From ZAX-1 sp046533095 (GTDB taxonomy: Bacteria > Bacillota > Clostridia > Lachnospirales > Lachnospiraceae), in contig JAJQRA010000035.1 of NCBI GenBank assembly GCA_046533095.1, positions 62,001 through 126,000 on the forward strand: a DNA stretch of 64,000 nucleotides, written 5' to 3'. The position numbers and the translations under genes were made by a program. The notes beneath the pieces are model-generated. The model was not told the DNA's origin. It ran no database searches and saw only the letters and a list, made by a program, of their open reading frames with translations. Shown here piece after piece: positions 9,953 through 19,373 of this stretch. Each line of letters opens with the position of its first letter. The first letter of the stretch is position 1.

Positions 9953-10798
9953 ATGATAAAATTAGGAGAAAAACAGACGTTACAGGTTGTTAAAACCGTG
10001 GACTTTGGAATCTATCTTGCTGAAAACCAAGGAGATGATGATAGGATTCTTTTGCCAAAAAAACAAGTTCCGAGCGAAATTGCCATTGGAGATCCGTTAG
10101 AAATTTTTGTATATAAGGATTCGAAGGATCGTCTGATTTCTACAAGAGAACAGCCAAAGCTGATGATGAATGAATTCGCCATTTTAAAAGTCGTATCCGT
10201 CCAAGAGATTGGAGCATTTTTGGACTGGGGGCTGGAAAAGGATTTATTTCTGCCCTATAAGGAGCAGATAGGCGAAATCAAAGAAGAGGATGACGTATTA
10301 GTGCGACTGTATATTGACAAAAGCACTAGGCTGTGTGCCAGCATGAAAGGAATCTATGAAATGCTTTTTACAGATTCTACCTATCAAATCGGCGATACAG
10401 TGCAGGGCAGGGTATATGAATTTAGCGGCAATTTTGGGGCTTTCGTGGCAGTGGACGATAAGTATTCTGCATTGATACCACGTCATGAAGACCATAGTTT
10501 TTTGCATATCGGCGAGGTGGTACAAGCTAGGGTTACAGACGTAAAGCCAGATGGGAAATTGGATCTTACATTACGAGAAAAGGCTCATTTACAGATGGAT
10601 AAAGATGCCCTGCATGTTTTAGAACGATTAGAGGAACAGGAAGGCTTTCTTCCTTTTAACGATAAAGCGACGCCTGAACTTATTTTTAGTGAAATGAAAA
10701 TGAGTAAGAATGCCTTTAAACGTGCGGTAGGCCGTCTTTATAAAGAACGTAAAATAGAAATAACGCAAAACGGTATTCGGAAAATAAAGGATGAGTAG
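9953..10798 (+). CDS. S1 RNA-binding domain protein (CvfB/YitL family)
   Basis: A 281-residue protein with tandem S1-type OB folds (about residues 5-60, 70-130 and 145-210) and a C-terminal winged-helix (about 220-280, SEMKMSKNAFKRAVGRLYKE). This is the architecture of CvfB of Staphylococcus and YitL of Bacillus, cytoplasmic RNA-binding regulators linked to virulence-factor expression in Staphylococcus. GGAGGAG precedes the ATG. The exact target RNA is unknown. Confidence 0.85.
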   Translation: MIKLGEKQTLQVVKTVDFGIYLAENQGDDDRILLPKKQVPSEIAIGDPLEIFVYKDSKDRLISTREQPKLMMNEFAILKVVSVQEIGAFLDWGLEKDLFLPYKEQIGEIKEEDDVLVRLYIDKSTRLCASMKGIYEMLFTDSTYQIGDTVQGRVYEFSGNFGAFVAVDDKYSALIPRHEDHSFLHIGEVVQARVTDVKPDGKLDLTLREKAHLQMDKDALHVLERLEEQEGFLPFNDKATPELIFSEMKMSKNAFKRAVGRLYKERKIEITQNGIRKIKDE

Positions 10799-10857
10799 GT
10801 AAGAATAGGCTTAAATGCAGGAGCTGCTTACAAAGATCATAAGAATCGTGCTGATAA

Positions 10858-10942
10858 GCAAGGGATAGAAGTAAGCAAGAGGTAGGAACAGGCAAGGGGT
10901 AGAAGCAAGCAAGGGGTAGAAGTAGGCAAGAGGTAGAAGTAA
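10858..10942. repeat. Minisatellite, 17-bp unit x5
   Basis: Five contiguous 17-bp copies of GCAAGRGGTAGAAGYAR fill the gap between the S1 gene and the CPBP protease gene. Copies differ at one to four positions. 17 is not a multiple of three, and no conserved ORF runs through it. Confidence 0.9.
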
Positions 10943-10984
10943 GCTTAAGAGTCTGGTTAGATTCTAGGAGAAAGTAGGGGAGCT

Positions 10985-11908
10985 GTGTCAGAAAATAAAA
11001 GTGTAAACAGATTGTTTTTAATTACGGTAGTCATATATATTGGTGTAAGCTTTTTGACAGGAGCTTTGATTCCGCCAGAGGTGCCTATTTATGTGCACCT
11101 TATGATATCACAGGCACTCATCATTGTACCTGTACTCATTTATTGTAAAATACAGGGCATCAAGCTAAGGGAACTGATTCCGTTTCGGAAGATGAAAATC
11201 TCAACAACGGTGCTGGTAATTGTGTGCACTTATCTTATATACCCTCTGCTGATTGTATGCAATGTTTTTTCCTTGTTTTGGACACAATCGCAGACAGTGG
11301 ACGTGCTCTCTGCTATGGGGGGAGAAAACTTAGCTTTAAATGGAATTATGATGGCGGCGATTCCGGCAATGGTAGAGGAAATGATGTTTCGGGGTGTGAT
11401 CTATCAAACCTATCGACGCACGAGAGTGTTTACCGGGGCTTTATTAAGTGCGTTTTTATTTGGCTGTATGCATATGAATTTTAACCAGTTTATCTACACC
11501 TTTGTGTTTGGAATCTATCTAGCGTTGCTCGTAGAGGCGACAGGCAGTATTTTCAGCTCGATGCTTGCACATTTTACCCTTAATTTTACGAGTGTATTGA
11601 TGCTGTTTATTGTAACGAAAATTTCTCCGGCGGTAGCTGGCGCAGGGGCAATTCCCGGGAACTTTACAGGTACGATGGACGCTGCTTCTCTGGGGATGCT
11701 TTTGATGGGAGTATTCCTATTAGCCTGTATTGCACTAGGGACAACGGCAGGAGCAGTGGGGGTCTATATTGGACTTAGCACGACTGCCGGCAGGTATGAA
11801 TATGTGAAACAAATGTTTAAAAAACACAAGGAAGAAAGAATGATCAGCATAGCCTTAGTAGTCGCGATCATCATTGCGTTTGCTATGATGCTATTTATAG
11901 AATTATGA
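10985..11908 (+). CDS. CPBP family intramembrane metalloprotease
   Basis: A 307-residue protein with about eight hydrophobic helices. It carries the CPBP/Abi motif 1 EEMMFRG (two adjacent Glu, then Arg) near residue 132, motif 2 FGCMHM near residue 158 and a later HFTLN motif. These Glu/His residues form the active site of type-II CAAX prenyl endopeptidase-like membrane proteases. In Gram-positive bacteria the family is often tied to bacteriocin self-immunity or protein processing. The GTG start is chosen because the protein begins MSENKSVNRLFLI; a GGGGAG lies very close upstream. Confidence 0.85.
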   Translation: MSENKSVNRLFLITVVIYIGVSFLTGALIPPEVPIYVHLMISQALIIVPVLIYCKIQGIKLRELIPFRKMKISTTVLVIVCTYLIYPLLIVCNVFSLFWTQSQTVDVLSAMGGENLALNGIMMAAIPAMVEEMMFRGVIYQTYRRTRVFTGALLSAFLFGCMHMNFNQFIYTFVFGIYLALLVEATGSIFSSMLAHFTLNFTSVLMLFIVTKISPAVAGAGAIPGNFTGTMDAASLGMLLMGVFLLACIALGTTAGAVGVYIGLSTTAGRYEYVKQMFKKHKEERMISIALVVAIIIAFAMMLFIEL

Positions 11909-12099
11909 CATGTACATGAATGTGACGTGGAAGGGTGGACAGTTCATCATGTAGGCCTTCCTAGATCAAGTCGCAATAGCCACCATTTTTTTGGTAAATT
12001 TTTTTGCTCCTCATCTATAAAAAATTTTATTCTAAATACGAACATATCAGGAAAGAAAGAAGAATAAGATTGAAAGTATATAAGAAGAGGAGTGATTCT

Positions 12100-12675
12100 A
12101 TGGCTATAAAAATCTATATTGACCAAGGTCATAATCCGGGTGCAGTCAATGCGGGTGCGAGTGTGCCGGAATTAGAAGAGCAGGAAGTGAATTATAATGT
12201 AGGTACCATGCTTGCAGGATTATTAAACCATGATGAAAGATTTAAAGTGCGGACTTCAAGAACCAGCCCGACTTACGTGGTGGGATATAATACAACATCA
12301 AGCCTTACAACGCGCGTAGCAGAGGCAAATGCATGGCCGGCGGATTATTTTGTCAGTGTCCATGCAAATGCCAACACAAATCCGGCCGTGAATGGTGCAG
12401 AAGCTTATGTATATAGCACAGGTACACAGGCACAATATTTGGCAGAACATATTTTGGAGAGAATTGTACAAATAGTAGGGATTCGCAATAACGCAGTAAG
12501 GACAAATCCATCATTATACGTATTGCGCAAAACAACGATGCCAGCGGTATTGGTAGAACTTGGCTATCTTACGAATTCTTCCGATCTTTTATATTTGTTA
12601 AATGATCAAGAAGAATATGCATACGCAATTTATTTGGGACTGCTGGATTATTTTGGACTGCAGCCATCTCATTGA
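12100..12675 (+). CDS. N-acetylmuramoyl-L-alanine amidase (Amidase_3), without signal peptide
   Basis: A 191-residue single-domain Amidase_3 enzyme that cuts the bond between N-acetylmuramic acid and L-alanine in peptidoglycan. Zn ligands are predicted at His11 (DQGHNPG), an acidic residue in LEEQEVN (26-29) and His88 (SVHAN), with catalytic Glu153 (VLVELGY). The ATG at 12100 follows AGAGGAG; an upstream in-frame ATG at 12004 would add an unrelated basic stretch. There is no signal peptide. In spore formers such signal-less amidases (compare Bacillus CwlC) are often made in the mother cell and act at its lysis, which is an inference here. Confidence 0.88.
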   Translation: MAIKIYIDQGHNPGAVNAGASVPELEEQEVNYNVGTMLAGLLNHDERFKVRTSRTSPTYVVGYNTTSSLTTRVAEANAWPADYFVSVHANANTNPAVNGAEAYVYSTGTQAQYLAEHILERIVQIVGIRNNAVRTNPSLYVLRKTTMPAVLVELGYLTNSSDLLYLLNDQEEYAYAIYLGLLDYFGLQPSH

Positions 12676-12733
12676 ACCTGGCGTACGAATATACATTGCT
12701 TATTAGCCGTATGTAAAAACGGAGGGTGCTAAA

Positions 12734-13849
12734 ATGCAATTTACCGAACATGATTTGGCGTGGGTATTATATGCGTCAACAGGCATACTGCTCTCAAAAT
12801 ACGATGGCGCCGACAAAACCGTTACGCCATTGACGAGCGTGGACTGGTATTCCTCCGCCATTGATGACCTTACGTTAAGGGAAAAACTCATAGCGTTGTG
12901 CCTTGAGAAAGATACACCTCAAATCGTATCGAATAGGGTTAATTGCCTGTGGTTTGGCATACCTTATGGGTGTGAGGTGTATATGATTGGGCCAACGCTG
13001 ATTCGCTCTGTACCAAATATGAATCTCCCTGTGGTGCCATACGACGAGTTGCTCAAGTATTTTTCTATGCTTTATGCGCTGCTCTATCACAAAGAAATGA
13101 GTTTCAAGGAATACGTTTTCATCAATCCGAAAGCGGTTGAAAATACAAAAAAACATGACGAAGCACACATCTACGAGTGGCAGGAGCGCAACTTCACCGC
13201 CGCACGCGAAGTCGAACGGTTTTTGGTGGATTGCGTACGAAACGGCGATGTGGAGCGATTGCAACAGCTCAAAAGCAATTCGGGAGCGACAAAAGGGCAC
13301 GTGGGATTGGACGCTTTGCGGCAAGAGAAAAACTCGTTTATCGTTATGATGGTGTTAATCGGACGCGCCGCGATTGAGGGCGGGCTTTCCGTGGAAGTTG
13401 CGTTCCCGCTGAGCGATATGTACATCTTGCAAATGGAGGCAATGACGGATATTCCAAGCGTTTTGTCGCTGATGGAGTCGGCGTTGCTTGATTGGACGGA
13501 GCGCGTTAGAGCAAACAAAAGCCAAGTCAAATATTCCGAGCAAATCAATGCTTGCTGCGACTACATCATCAAAAATATCAGTGTCCCGATAAAAGTCGGC
13601 GATGTCGCAGAATTCATAGGGCTGAATGCGGAATACCTGTCTAGACGTTTCCGCAAAGAAACCGGCGTTCCCATACCGCAATACATTATTCAAGCAAAAA
13701 TGGACGAGGCTGTAATGCTGCTATCCCACACAAGCAAGCCTATCGCAGTGATTGCCAGTTTGCTCGGATTCCCGTCACAGAGTAAATTTACGACCGTATT
13801 TAAACGTAGTATGGGCACTACACCTGACCATTATAGGAAAACTCACTGA
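12734..13849 (+). CDS. AraC family transcriptional regulator
   Basis: A 371-residue protein with an unclassified N-terminal sensor part and a C-terminal AraC/XylS double helix-turn-helix (about 270-370; VGDVAEFIGLNAEYLSRRFRK and IASLLGFPSQSKFTTVFKR). GGAGGG precedes the ATG. It lies directly upstream of a GH3 gene whose promoter region has a good -10 but poor -35, as expected for activator-dependent transcription. It is probably the activator of the 14081-18904 genes. Base composition is richer in G+C than the genes to either side. Confidence 0.9.
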   Translation: MQFTEHDLAWVLYASTGILLSKYDGADKTVTPLTSVDWYSSAIDDLTLREKLIALCLEKDTPQIVSNRVNCLWFGIPYGCEVYMIGPTLIRSVPNMNLPVVPYDELLKYFSMLYALLYHKEMSFKEYVFINPKAVENTKKHDEAHIYEWQERNFTAAREVERFLVDCVRNGDVERLQQLKSNSGATKGHVGLDALRQEKNSFIVMMVLIGRAAIEGGLSVEVAFPLSDMYILQMEAMTDIPSVLSLMESALLDWTERVRANKSQVKYSEQINACCDYIIKNISVPIKVGDVAEFIGLNAEYLSRRFRKETGVPIPQYIIQAKMDEAVMLLSHTSKPIAVIASLLGFPSQSKFTTVFKRSMGTTPDHYRKTH

Positions 13850-13851
13850 AA

Positions 13852-13888
13852 AAGAACCGACTTAAATCGTCGGTTCTTAGTAATTTTA
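13852..13888 (+). terminator. Terminator after araC-type gene
   Basis: AAGAACCGAC (13852-13861) pairs with GTCGGTTCTT (13869-13878) with a 7-base loop. A short TTTT follows a few bases later. Confidence 0.65.
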
Positions 13889-13992
13889 AACAAAATTTTA
13901 CGAAAAATTTAGTCATTCATACAAAATATTCATAACATATTAAAAGGTAAATAAACATCTTAAATCGTGAAGAAAGCCACATTTCTATTTGG

Positions 13993-13998
13993 TATAAT
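13993..13998 (+). promoter_or_regulatory. -10 element of the third GH3 gene, weak -35
   Basis: TATAAT in GGTATAATAGCC lies 83 bases before the ATG. The base run 17 positions upstream (AAGAAA) does not match a -35, consistent with dependence on the adjacent AraC activator. Confidence 0.45.
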
Positions 13999-14080
13999 AG
14001 CCTCAGTATCAACCATAGGAATGGGAAGCGATCAATGGAAAAAGAAATGACTAAAAAGTAAAATCATAGGAGGAAATACA

Positions 14081-16453
14081 ATGGAAAAGTACAAAGATGC
14101 ATCCGCCTCGATTTCAGAGCGAGTAGAGGACTTGCTCTCGCGCATGACCCTTGAACAAAAAATCGCCCAATTGCAGTGTATGATGGTAGCGGGCGACGAC
14201 CCGTCTATGATGTTGGGACACTTCAAAAACGGACTTGGCGAAGTCGCCGTATTCGCTTCGGCGCAGTCGCCACAAGAAGTGGCGGAGTACAACAAAAAAG
14301 TTGTTGAACTCGTCAGTGAGAACCCGCTGGGCATACCGCCGATTATCCATGCGGAAGCCATCACGGGACTAAACGGCGTTGGCGCGACGATTTTCCCATC
14401 CGCTATCGGACTGGGCGCGACATTTAATTCCGACACTGTGCGCGAAATGGGCATAATCATTCGCGGACAAATGACTTCGGCGGGCTATCGTCAGGCATTG
14501 TCGCCCGTTATGGACGTGGCGCGTGACCCGCGTTGGGGCAGAATCGGCGAAACCTACGGTGAGGATCCTACGTTGAATGCACAAATGAGCGTTGCATTCA
14601 CAAAAGGGCTGCAGGGGGACGACCTGAAAACAGGAGTCGTCGTGACGGGCAAACATTTCCTTGGCTATGGTTTCAGCGATGGCGGCCTAAACATGGCGAC
14701 GAACCCGATTACCCCGCGCGAACTGCGCGAGGTCTACGCAAAACCGTTTCAAGCAGCGATAACAGAGGCAAATATGCAGTCGATTATGAACTCCTATGGG
14801 ACGATTGACAACGAAGTCGTAATCGGATCGAAGCACATACTCACCGACCTGCTGCGCGATGAAATGAAGTTTGAGGGCATCGTCGTTTCCGACTATATGT
14901 CGATAGACTGGCTGGTAACGCGAAAGGTCAGCCCCGACATTGCGAGTGCGGGAATAGCCGCCCTACAAGCAGGCCTTGACGTGGAATGCCCCATGCCGAA
15001 AGGCTATGCAGCAAATTTGGCTACGGTAGATATAGCACTTATCGACCGTTCGGTGCGCCGAGTTTTAGAAACCAAGTTTAAACTAGGCCTATTTGAAAAT
15101 CCATACCCGCTTACGGAGAACTTAAACGATACATATTTTAGTCCCGAACATATGGCGCACAGCCTGAAAACGGCGCGGGAATCTATCGTGTTGCTGAAAA
15201 ATGACGGTATTCTGCCGCTCTTAAAAGAAACAAAAAAGATCGCCGTAATCGGTCCTCACGCCGACAGTATTCGTCTGCTGTTCGGTTGCTACACATTCCC
15301 CGCAGGTGTTGAAATGGGCATGAGCCGTTCAATGGGCGACATGGCGGGTCTGGACGGCTTGGCGGGAATGGCGCCCGAAGACGACGACTTTGTCCCCGCA
15401 GAGCTGATGGAAGGCTGTGAAGTCCGCAAAGAGCGCGACGACGTTCGCTACGCCTTGCAGGCAATGTTCGGCAACGTTACGCCGACAATTTTAGCGTCCG
15501 TTAAGGGCAAATTCCCCGATGCGCAAGTCGTATATGCGAAAGGCTGCGAGGTTGCGGGTACAGACAAAAGCCTGTTCAAGGAGGCACTCGATGTGGCCCA
15601 AAATGCTGACGTTGTTATCTTGACAGTCGGTGGTAAATATGGTTGGGGCGATACCTGCACAATCGGCGAGGGTATCGACAACGACGACATTGGCCTGCCG
15701 GGTGTGCAAGAAGAACTGGCGAAAGAGCTGTTTGCGGTCGGAACCCCTACCGTTATCGTCCATATGGACGCGCGCCCGCTCGCCAGCGAGTTCATAAAAG
15801 AACATTTTCCGGCGATAATCGAGAATTGGTTCCCTGGGATTACGGGTGGAACGGCACTTGCCGATGTTCTGTTTGGAGACTACAATCCCGCTGGACGATT
15901 ACCAGTGACAGTTGCAAGAAACGCGGGCCAGATCCCCATCTATGCGGGGCAGAGAGTCGGCAACAGCTACAACACCAACGGGTTCGTGCTTGCGCGTTAT
16001 AACGAGGGGACGAAAGAGCCATTGTTCTATTTCGGCGAAGGCAAGAGCTACACGGAATTCGAGTATAGCAATCTAAAAATTGCGACTTCCGATGATGTCA
16101 GCGAAATCTCCTGCGATGTGAAAAATATTGGTAAGTTCAACGGCGAGGAAGTCGTGCAATTATACGTCAGTGACGAGTTGGCGAGCATGCTACGCCCATA
16201 TCGCGAATTCGCCGGATGCAAGCGCGTTGCACTCAAAGTTGGGGAAACAAAAACCGTGCGTTTCACTGTACGCGCCGACCAATTTGCATTTTTGGATAGC
16301 GAGATGCGTTGGGTTGTAGAGCAAGGCGAGATGTCCGTGGCGATTGGCGCATCATCTAATGACATTCGGATCAAAGGCAGTTTCCAAATTGAAAATGCGC
16401 AAATAATCGCAGGGCATAAGCGGGGCTTTTACGCGAAAGCGCAGGTGCTGTAA
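14081..16453 (+). CDS. Glycoside hydrolase family 3 beta-glycosidase
   Basis: A 790-residue GH3 enzyme without signal peptide. Marks are DPRWGRIGETYGEDPTLNAQ, GKHFLGYGFSDGG, VVSDYMSIDW (predicted nucleophile Asp271) and a C-terminal FnIII-like domain (GEEVVQLYVSDELAS). TAGGAGGAAA precedes the ATG. It is more GC-rich than the two GH3 genes at the left end and sequence-divergent from them, so it is not a local duplicate. Its neighbours (AraC regulator, MBL-fold protein, acetylesterase-like enzyme) suggest a locus for a substituted plant or host glycan. Confidence 0.9.
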   Translation: MEKYKDASASISERVEDLLSRMTLEQKIAQLQCMMVAGDDPSMMLGHFKNGLGEVAVFASAQSPQEVAEYNKKVVELVSENPLGIPPIIHAEAITGLNGVGATIFPSAIGLGATFNSDTVREMGIIIRGQMTSAGYRQALSPVMDVARDPRWGRIGETYGEDPTLNAQMSVAFTKGLQGDDLKTGVVVTGKHFLGYGFSDGGLNMATNPITPRELREVYAKPFQAAITEANMQSIMNSYGTIDNEVVIGSKHILTDLLRDEMKFEGIVVSDYMSIDWLVTRKVSPDIASAGIAALQAGLDVECPMPKGYAANLATVDIALIDRSVRRVLETKFKLGLFENPYPLTENLNDTYFSPEHMAHSLKTARESIVLLKNDGILPLLKETKKIAVIGPHADSIRLLFGCYTFPAGVEMGMSRSMGDMAGLDGLAGMAPEDDDFVPAELMEGCEVRKERDDVRYALQAMFGNVTPTILASVKGKFPDAQVVYAKGCEVAGTDKSLFKEALDVAQNADVVILTVGGKYGWGDTCTIGEGIDNDDIGLPGVQEELAKELFAVGTPTVIVHMDARPLASEFIKEHFPAIIENWFPGITGGTALADVLFGDYNPAGRLPVTVARNAGQIPIYAGQRVGNSYNTNGFVLARYNEGTKEPLFYFGEGKSYTEFEYSNLKIATSDDVSEISCDVKNIGKFNGEEVVQLYVSDELASMLRPYREFAGCKRVALKVGETKTVRFTVRADQFAFLDSEMRWVVEQGEMSVAIGASSNDIRIKGSFQIENAQIIAGHKRGFYAKAQVL

Positions 16454-16607
16454 TTGCCCATTGCTACAGTTTTAATGATTCACCAGGACTTGCGGGAAAA
16501 AGAGCGGTGCCTGTTGCTTTTAAGGTTTACGGCATATTGCGGTTGGGCGGTAAGCTAGGTGTCAACGATGTACATTGTTGCAGAATACGTTTGGGGTGAA
16601 TGTGGTT

Positions 16608-17357
16608 ATGGCAAAGATAAAAAAAATATTTGATAGCACATGGGTAATCAGCGAACCGGGGAAATTTAGCAGTGTCAAAATGTATCTGCTTGCGGGAAAC
16701 GAAAAAGGCGTACTCATTGACAGTGGGTACGGACAAATTAACCTTACGGAACTGGTGCGAAGTGTGTATGGTGGTCCGGTAACAATTTTGAACACACACG
16801 GACATCTTGACCATATCGGCGGAAATGGCTGTTTCCCGTCCTATCTTCCGAAAGAGGATATAGAACTGTATAAACGGCACAGCGACCCCGATTTTTTAAG
16901 AGGACAGAACTTACGTGTTTTTCCGCAAGCAGATGTAACCGTGATAGATTTTGAACGCATGGACCTTGGCGGGCGCGTTCTTGAAATGATCAAAACGCCG
17001 GGGCATACGCACGGAAGTATAAGCATACTCGATGCACAGAATAAAGCGTTTTTTGTCGGCGACACATTCAACTTCATAAGCACATGGCTAGGCACGGAGG
17101 ATTCTACGAGCGTCACCGAATATAAGCGTTCATTGGAAAAATTGATTCGTATTGCGAAAGAATACGGCATAAACGATTTCTATTCCGGGCATTGTTTTGG
17201 CGCGATGCACATGAAAACCCTCAAAGATTATTACCATTGCTGCGAGATTATTTTGGAGGGTGGAAAGAAGAATCCTAAATGGGTTGATATGGGGCTGAAC
17301 AAGGGCTACAATACCCGCTACCGCCTTTCTATGATTACATGGCAGAGAAAGGAGTAA
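16608..17357 (+). CDS. MBL-fold metallo-hydrolase
   Basis: A 249-residue metallo-beta-lactamase fold hydrolase. The metal site motif THGHLDHIGG gives His64, His66, Asp68 and His69; further ligands are expected in GHTHGS and SGHCFG. The ATG at 16608 has GGGGTGA upstream; earlier TTG codons lack a ribosome site. The stop is followed two bases later by the next gene, so the two are coupled. MBL-fold proteins hydrolyse esters, lactones or thioesters. A lactonase or esterase role in carbohydrate breakdown would fit the context but is not shown. Confidence 0.85.
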   Translation: MAKIKKIFDSTWVISEPGKFSSVKMYLLAGNEKGVLIDSGYGQINLTELVRSVYGGPVTILNTHGHLDHIGGNGCFPSYLPKEDIELYKRHSDPDFLRGQNLRVFPQADVTVIDFERMDLGGRVLEMIKTPGHTHGSISILDAQNKAFFVGDTFNFISTWLGTEDSTSVTEYKRSLEKLIRIAKEYGINDFYSGHCFGAMHMKTLKDYYHCCEIILEGGKKNPKWVDMGLNKGYNTRYRLSMITWQRKE

Positions 17358-17359
17358 TC

Positions 17360-18904
17360 ATGATTAGATTAGCGAGGATTTTTCAGGACGGTATGGTTTT
17401 GCAACGGCAAAAGGCGATACGAATATGGGGGGACAGCGATTGTAGACAGTGCCTTACCGTCCGGCTAAACAATGATGTCGTTTATGAAGGCGCGTGTGCC
17501 GAAGGGGAATTTTCATTTGCCTTGCCGCCACAAGAAGCCGCTAAAGGTGTAACATTAGTGGTGGCAAGCGAAAAAGAGAGCTTGACGTTTACGAATGTTG
17601 ACATAGGCGAAGTCTGGGTTGCGGGCGGGCAGAGCAATATGGAGTTTCCTCTTCGATACGATGCAAAGGCAACCAGCATGATTGCCTTTGCGAATGACGT
17701 GCATATTCGGTTTTACGATGTCGGGAAATATTCTTTTGAAGGCGAAGAAGCGGAAGGCTTTAAAGATGCGGGGAGTATGGACAAATGGTTGCCGTTTACA
17801 CCCGAAAATGCAGGCGTTTTCTCCGCTGTCGGGTTATATTTCGCCAAAGATTTAAGCAAGGCGTTGGGTGTTCCAATCGGAATTGTCGGCTGTAATTGGG
17901 GTGGGACAACCGCATCTACGTGGTTAGATGAATCTTACTTGCGTCAAAATCCAAGCCTGATGCCTTACCTTGATGAGTATGAATCAGCTGTAAAGAAACT
18001 TGATGTTGAAAAATATAAAGAACAAGGGAAATCTGCGCGTCGTCTGATTGCGTCAAAAAATATGCAGAAGATGACGGAAAACATGATGCGCGGCACTTCA
18101 CATTTTTTTGATACGATACGTGCGTTGCCTTTCGTGCTTAAAGTGATATCCTACACTACGACAAAAGGTCCTGCTGACCCAAACAGGCCGGCGGGACTTT
18201 ATCATACGATGACGGAAAAAATCATCGGCTATTCGTGTCGTGGCGTCATCTGGTATCAAGGCGAAAATGATGAAGGAAAAGCCGATGTCTACGATGAATT
18301 GTTTACGGCTGTGATCCGCTGTTGGCGTGACGCTTGGAACGACAAACTGCCATTTTTGTTTGTGCAGCTTGCGCCGTATGGCAAATCGCAATTAGGTACA
18401 GGGAAGAATTTTCCAATCATACGTGAAAAGCAAGCATGGGTTAGCAAGCACGTGGAAAACACTTATATGGCCTCTATCATGGATTGCGGTATGAAAAACG
18501 ATATTCATCCGAAAAATAAGCAACCCGTTGGGGAACGCCTTGCGCTTATGGCTCGTGGCAAGATTTACGGCGAGGACATTTTATGCGAGCCTCCCGAACT
18601 GTCAAGTGTAAGTTTAAAACAAGGGATCATCACGCTTGGTTTTGTCAACACAGGCGATGGACTGCGCTTAAAAGGCGAGAAGTTAGGTGGGCTGCGTGTA
18701 GTTGTGGACGGCAAGCCATTAGGCGGCTTTGATGTTCAGGTCAAACATGACTGCTTAGAAATAAGAAACGGCAAATTTATCGTAGGTGCCTTAGTCAAAC
18801 TATTATTCGCATGGGTAGGATATTGCGAAGTGAATCTGCTAAACAGCGCAGGACTCGCCGCAAAACCTTTCAAAACCGAAGGGAAAATTCATGAGATAAG
18901 GTGA
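17360..18904 (+). CDS. Sialate O-acetylesterase-like carbohydrate esterase
   Basis: A 514-residue protein of the SASA/SGNH esterase family. It shows WVAGGQSNMEFPL, with Ser92 as predicted nucleophile, GVIWYQGEND in the middle, and DIHPKNK with His383 as the catalytic base region. These enzymes remove acetyl groups from sialic acids or from plant polysaccharides such as xylan. No signal peptide is visible, so it may act on imported sugars. AAGGAG precedes the ATG. It is the last gene of the GC-rich block and continues the operon of the MBL-fold gene. Confidence 0.85.
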   Translation: MIRLARIFQDGMVLQRQKAIRIWGDSDCRQCLTVRLNNDVVYEGACAEGEFSFALPPQEAAKGVTLVVASEKESLTFTNVDIGEVWVAGGQSNMEFPLRYDAKATSMIAFANDVHIRFYDVGKYSFEGEEAEGFKDAGSMDKWLPFTPENAGVFSAVGLYFAKDLSKALGVPIGIVGCNWGGTTASTWLDESYLRQNPSLMPYLDEYESAVKKLDVEKYKEQGKSARRLIASKNMQKMTENMMRGTSHFFDTIRALPFVLKVISYTTTKGPADPNRPAGLYHTMTEKIIGYSCRGVIWYQGENDEGKADVYDELFTAVIRCWRDAWNDKLPFLFVQLAPYGKSQLGTGKNFPIIREKQAWVSKHVENTYMASIMDCGMKNDIHPKNKQPVGERLALMARGKIYGEDILCEPPELSSVSLKQGIITLGFVNTGDGLRLKGEKLGGLRVVVDGKPLGGFDVQVKHDCLEIRNGKFIVGALVKLLFAWVGYCEVNLLNSAGLAAKPFKTEGKIHEIR

Positions 18905-19252
18905 AAACAAATGGTAGAATGAAATCATCTTGTCAAGTTTATTTCGGCACAGCCCCTAAGCGAACTTCTCCTTAACCACGGTATACGTCAATTTGGAAAG
19001 AGCGTATGCCTGCACCAATTCATGTAGGGCCTTGCCATTTTCTAAATGTTGTGCAGGGGCCCTTTTGTTGTTGCGATTCGCAGCCCATTACCGTGGAGTC
19101 GCTTTTGTGCGCTTTTTGCATAAAAGTGCAAGGGTTTGATGTGCCAAACTGCACGTTCTTTGTGCAGTTTGTGTACAGAAAGGTTGCTTTCACAGCTGGC
19201 TGTGAATCGTAACCTTTTATTCGCTTGCATATAAATTTTATTTTAAAAAAAA
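18905..19252. other. Intergenic stretch with hairpins, no gene seen
   Basis: The reading frames of 60-70 codons on both strands lack ribosome sites and family features. Two palindromes stand out: CAAACTGCAC/GTGCAGTTTG (19145-19154 with 19162-19171) and TCACAG/CTGTGA (19189-19204). Neither has a T-run, so their function is unclear. Confidence 0.5.
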
Positions 19253-19281
19253 TTGAAAAAGTAGATATGCTGTGGTAGAAT
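19253..19281 (+). promoter_or_regulatory. Sigma-A promoter of the DUF1700/cNMP-fold operon
   Basis: TTGAAA (19253-19258), 17-base spacer, TAGAAT (19276-19281). The first gene starts 93 bases downstream, after a small GAAGCC/GGCTTC stem. Confidence 0.6.
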
Positions 19282-19373
19282 AAAGTATTAGATGAATTTT
19301 ATGAAGCCGATGAAGATTCAGGCTTCAGATTTGCAGTATCACGCCAGGCGTGTTCAATGCACAGGAGAAATGA

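Noticed and set aside
13137..13693. Several frames antisense to or overlapping the AraC gene
   Set aside because: They are shadows of GC-rich coding DNA, without ribosome sites or family features.
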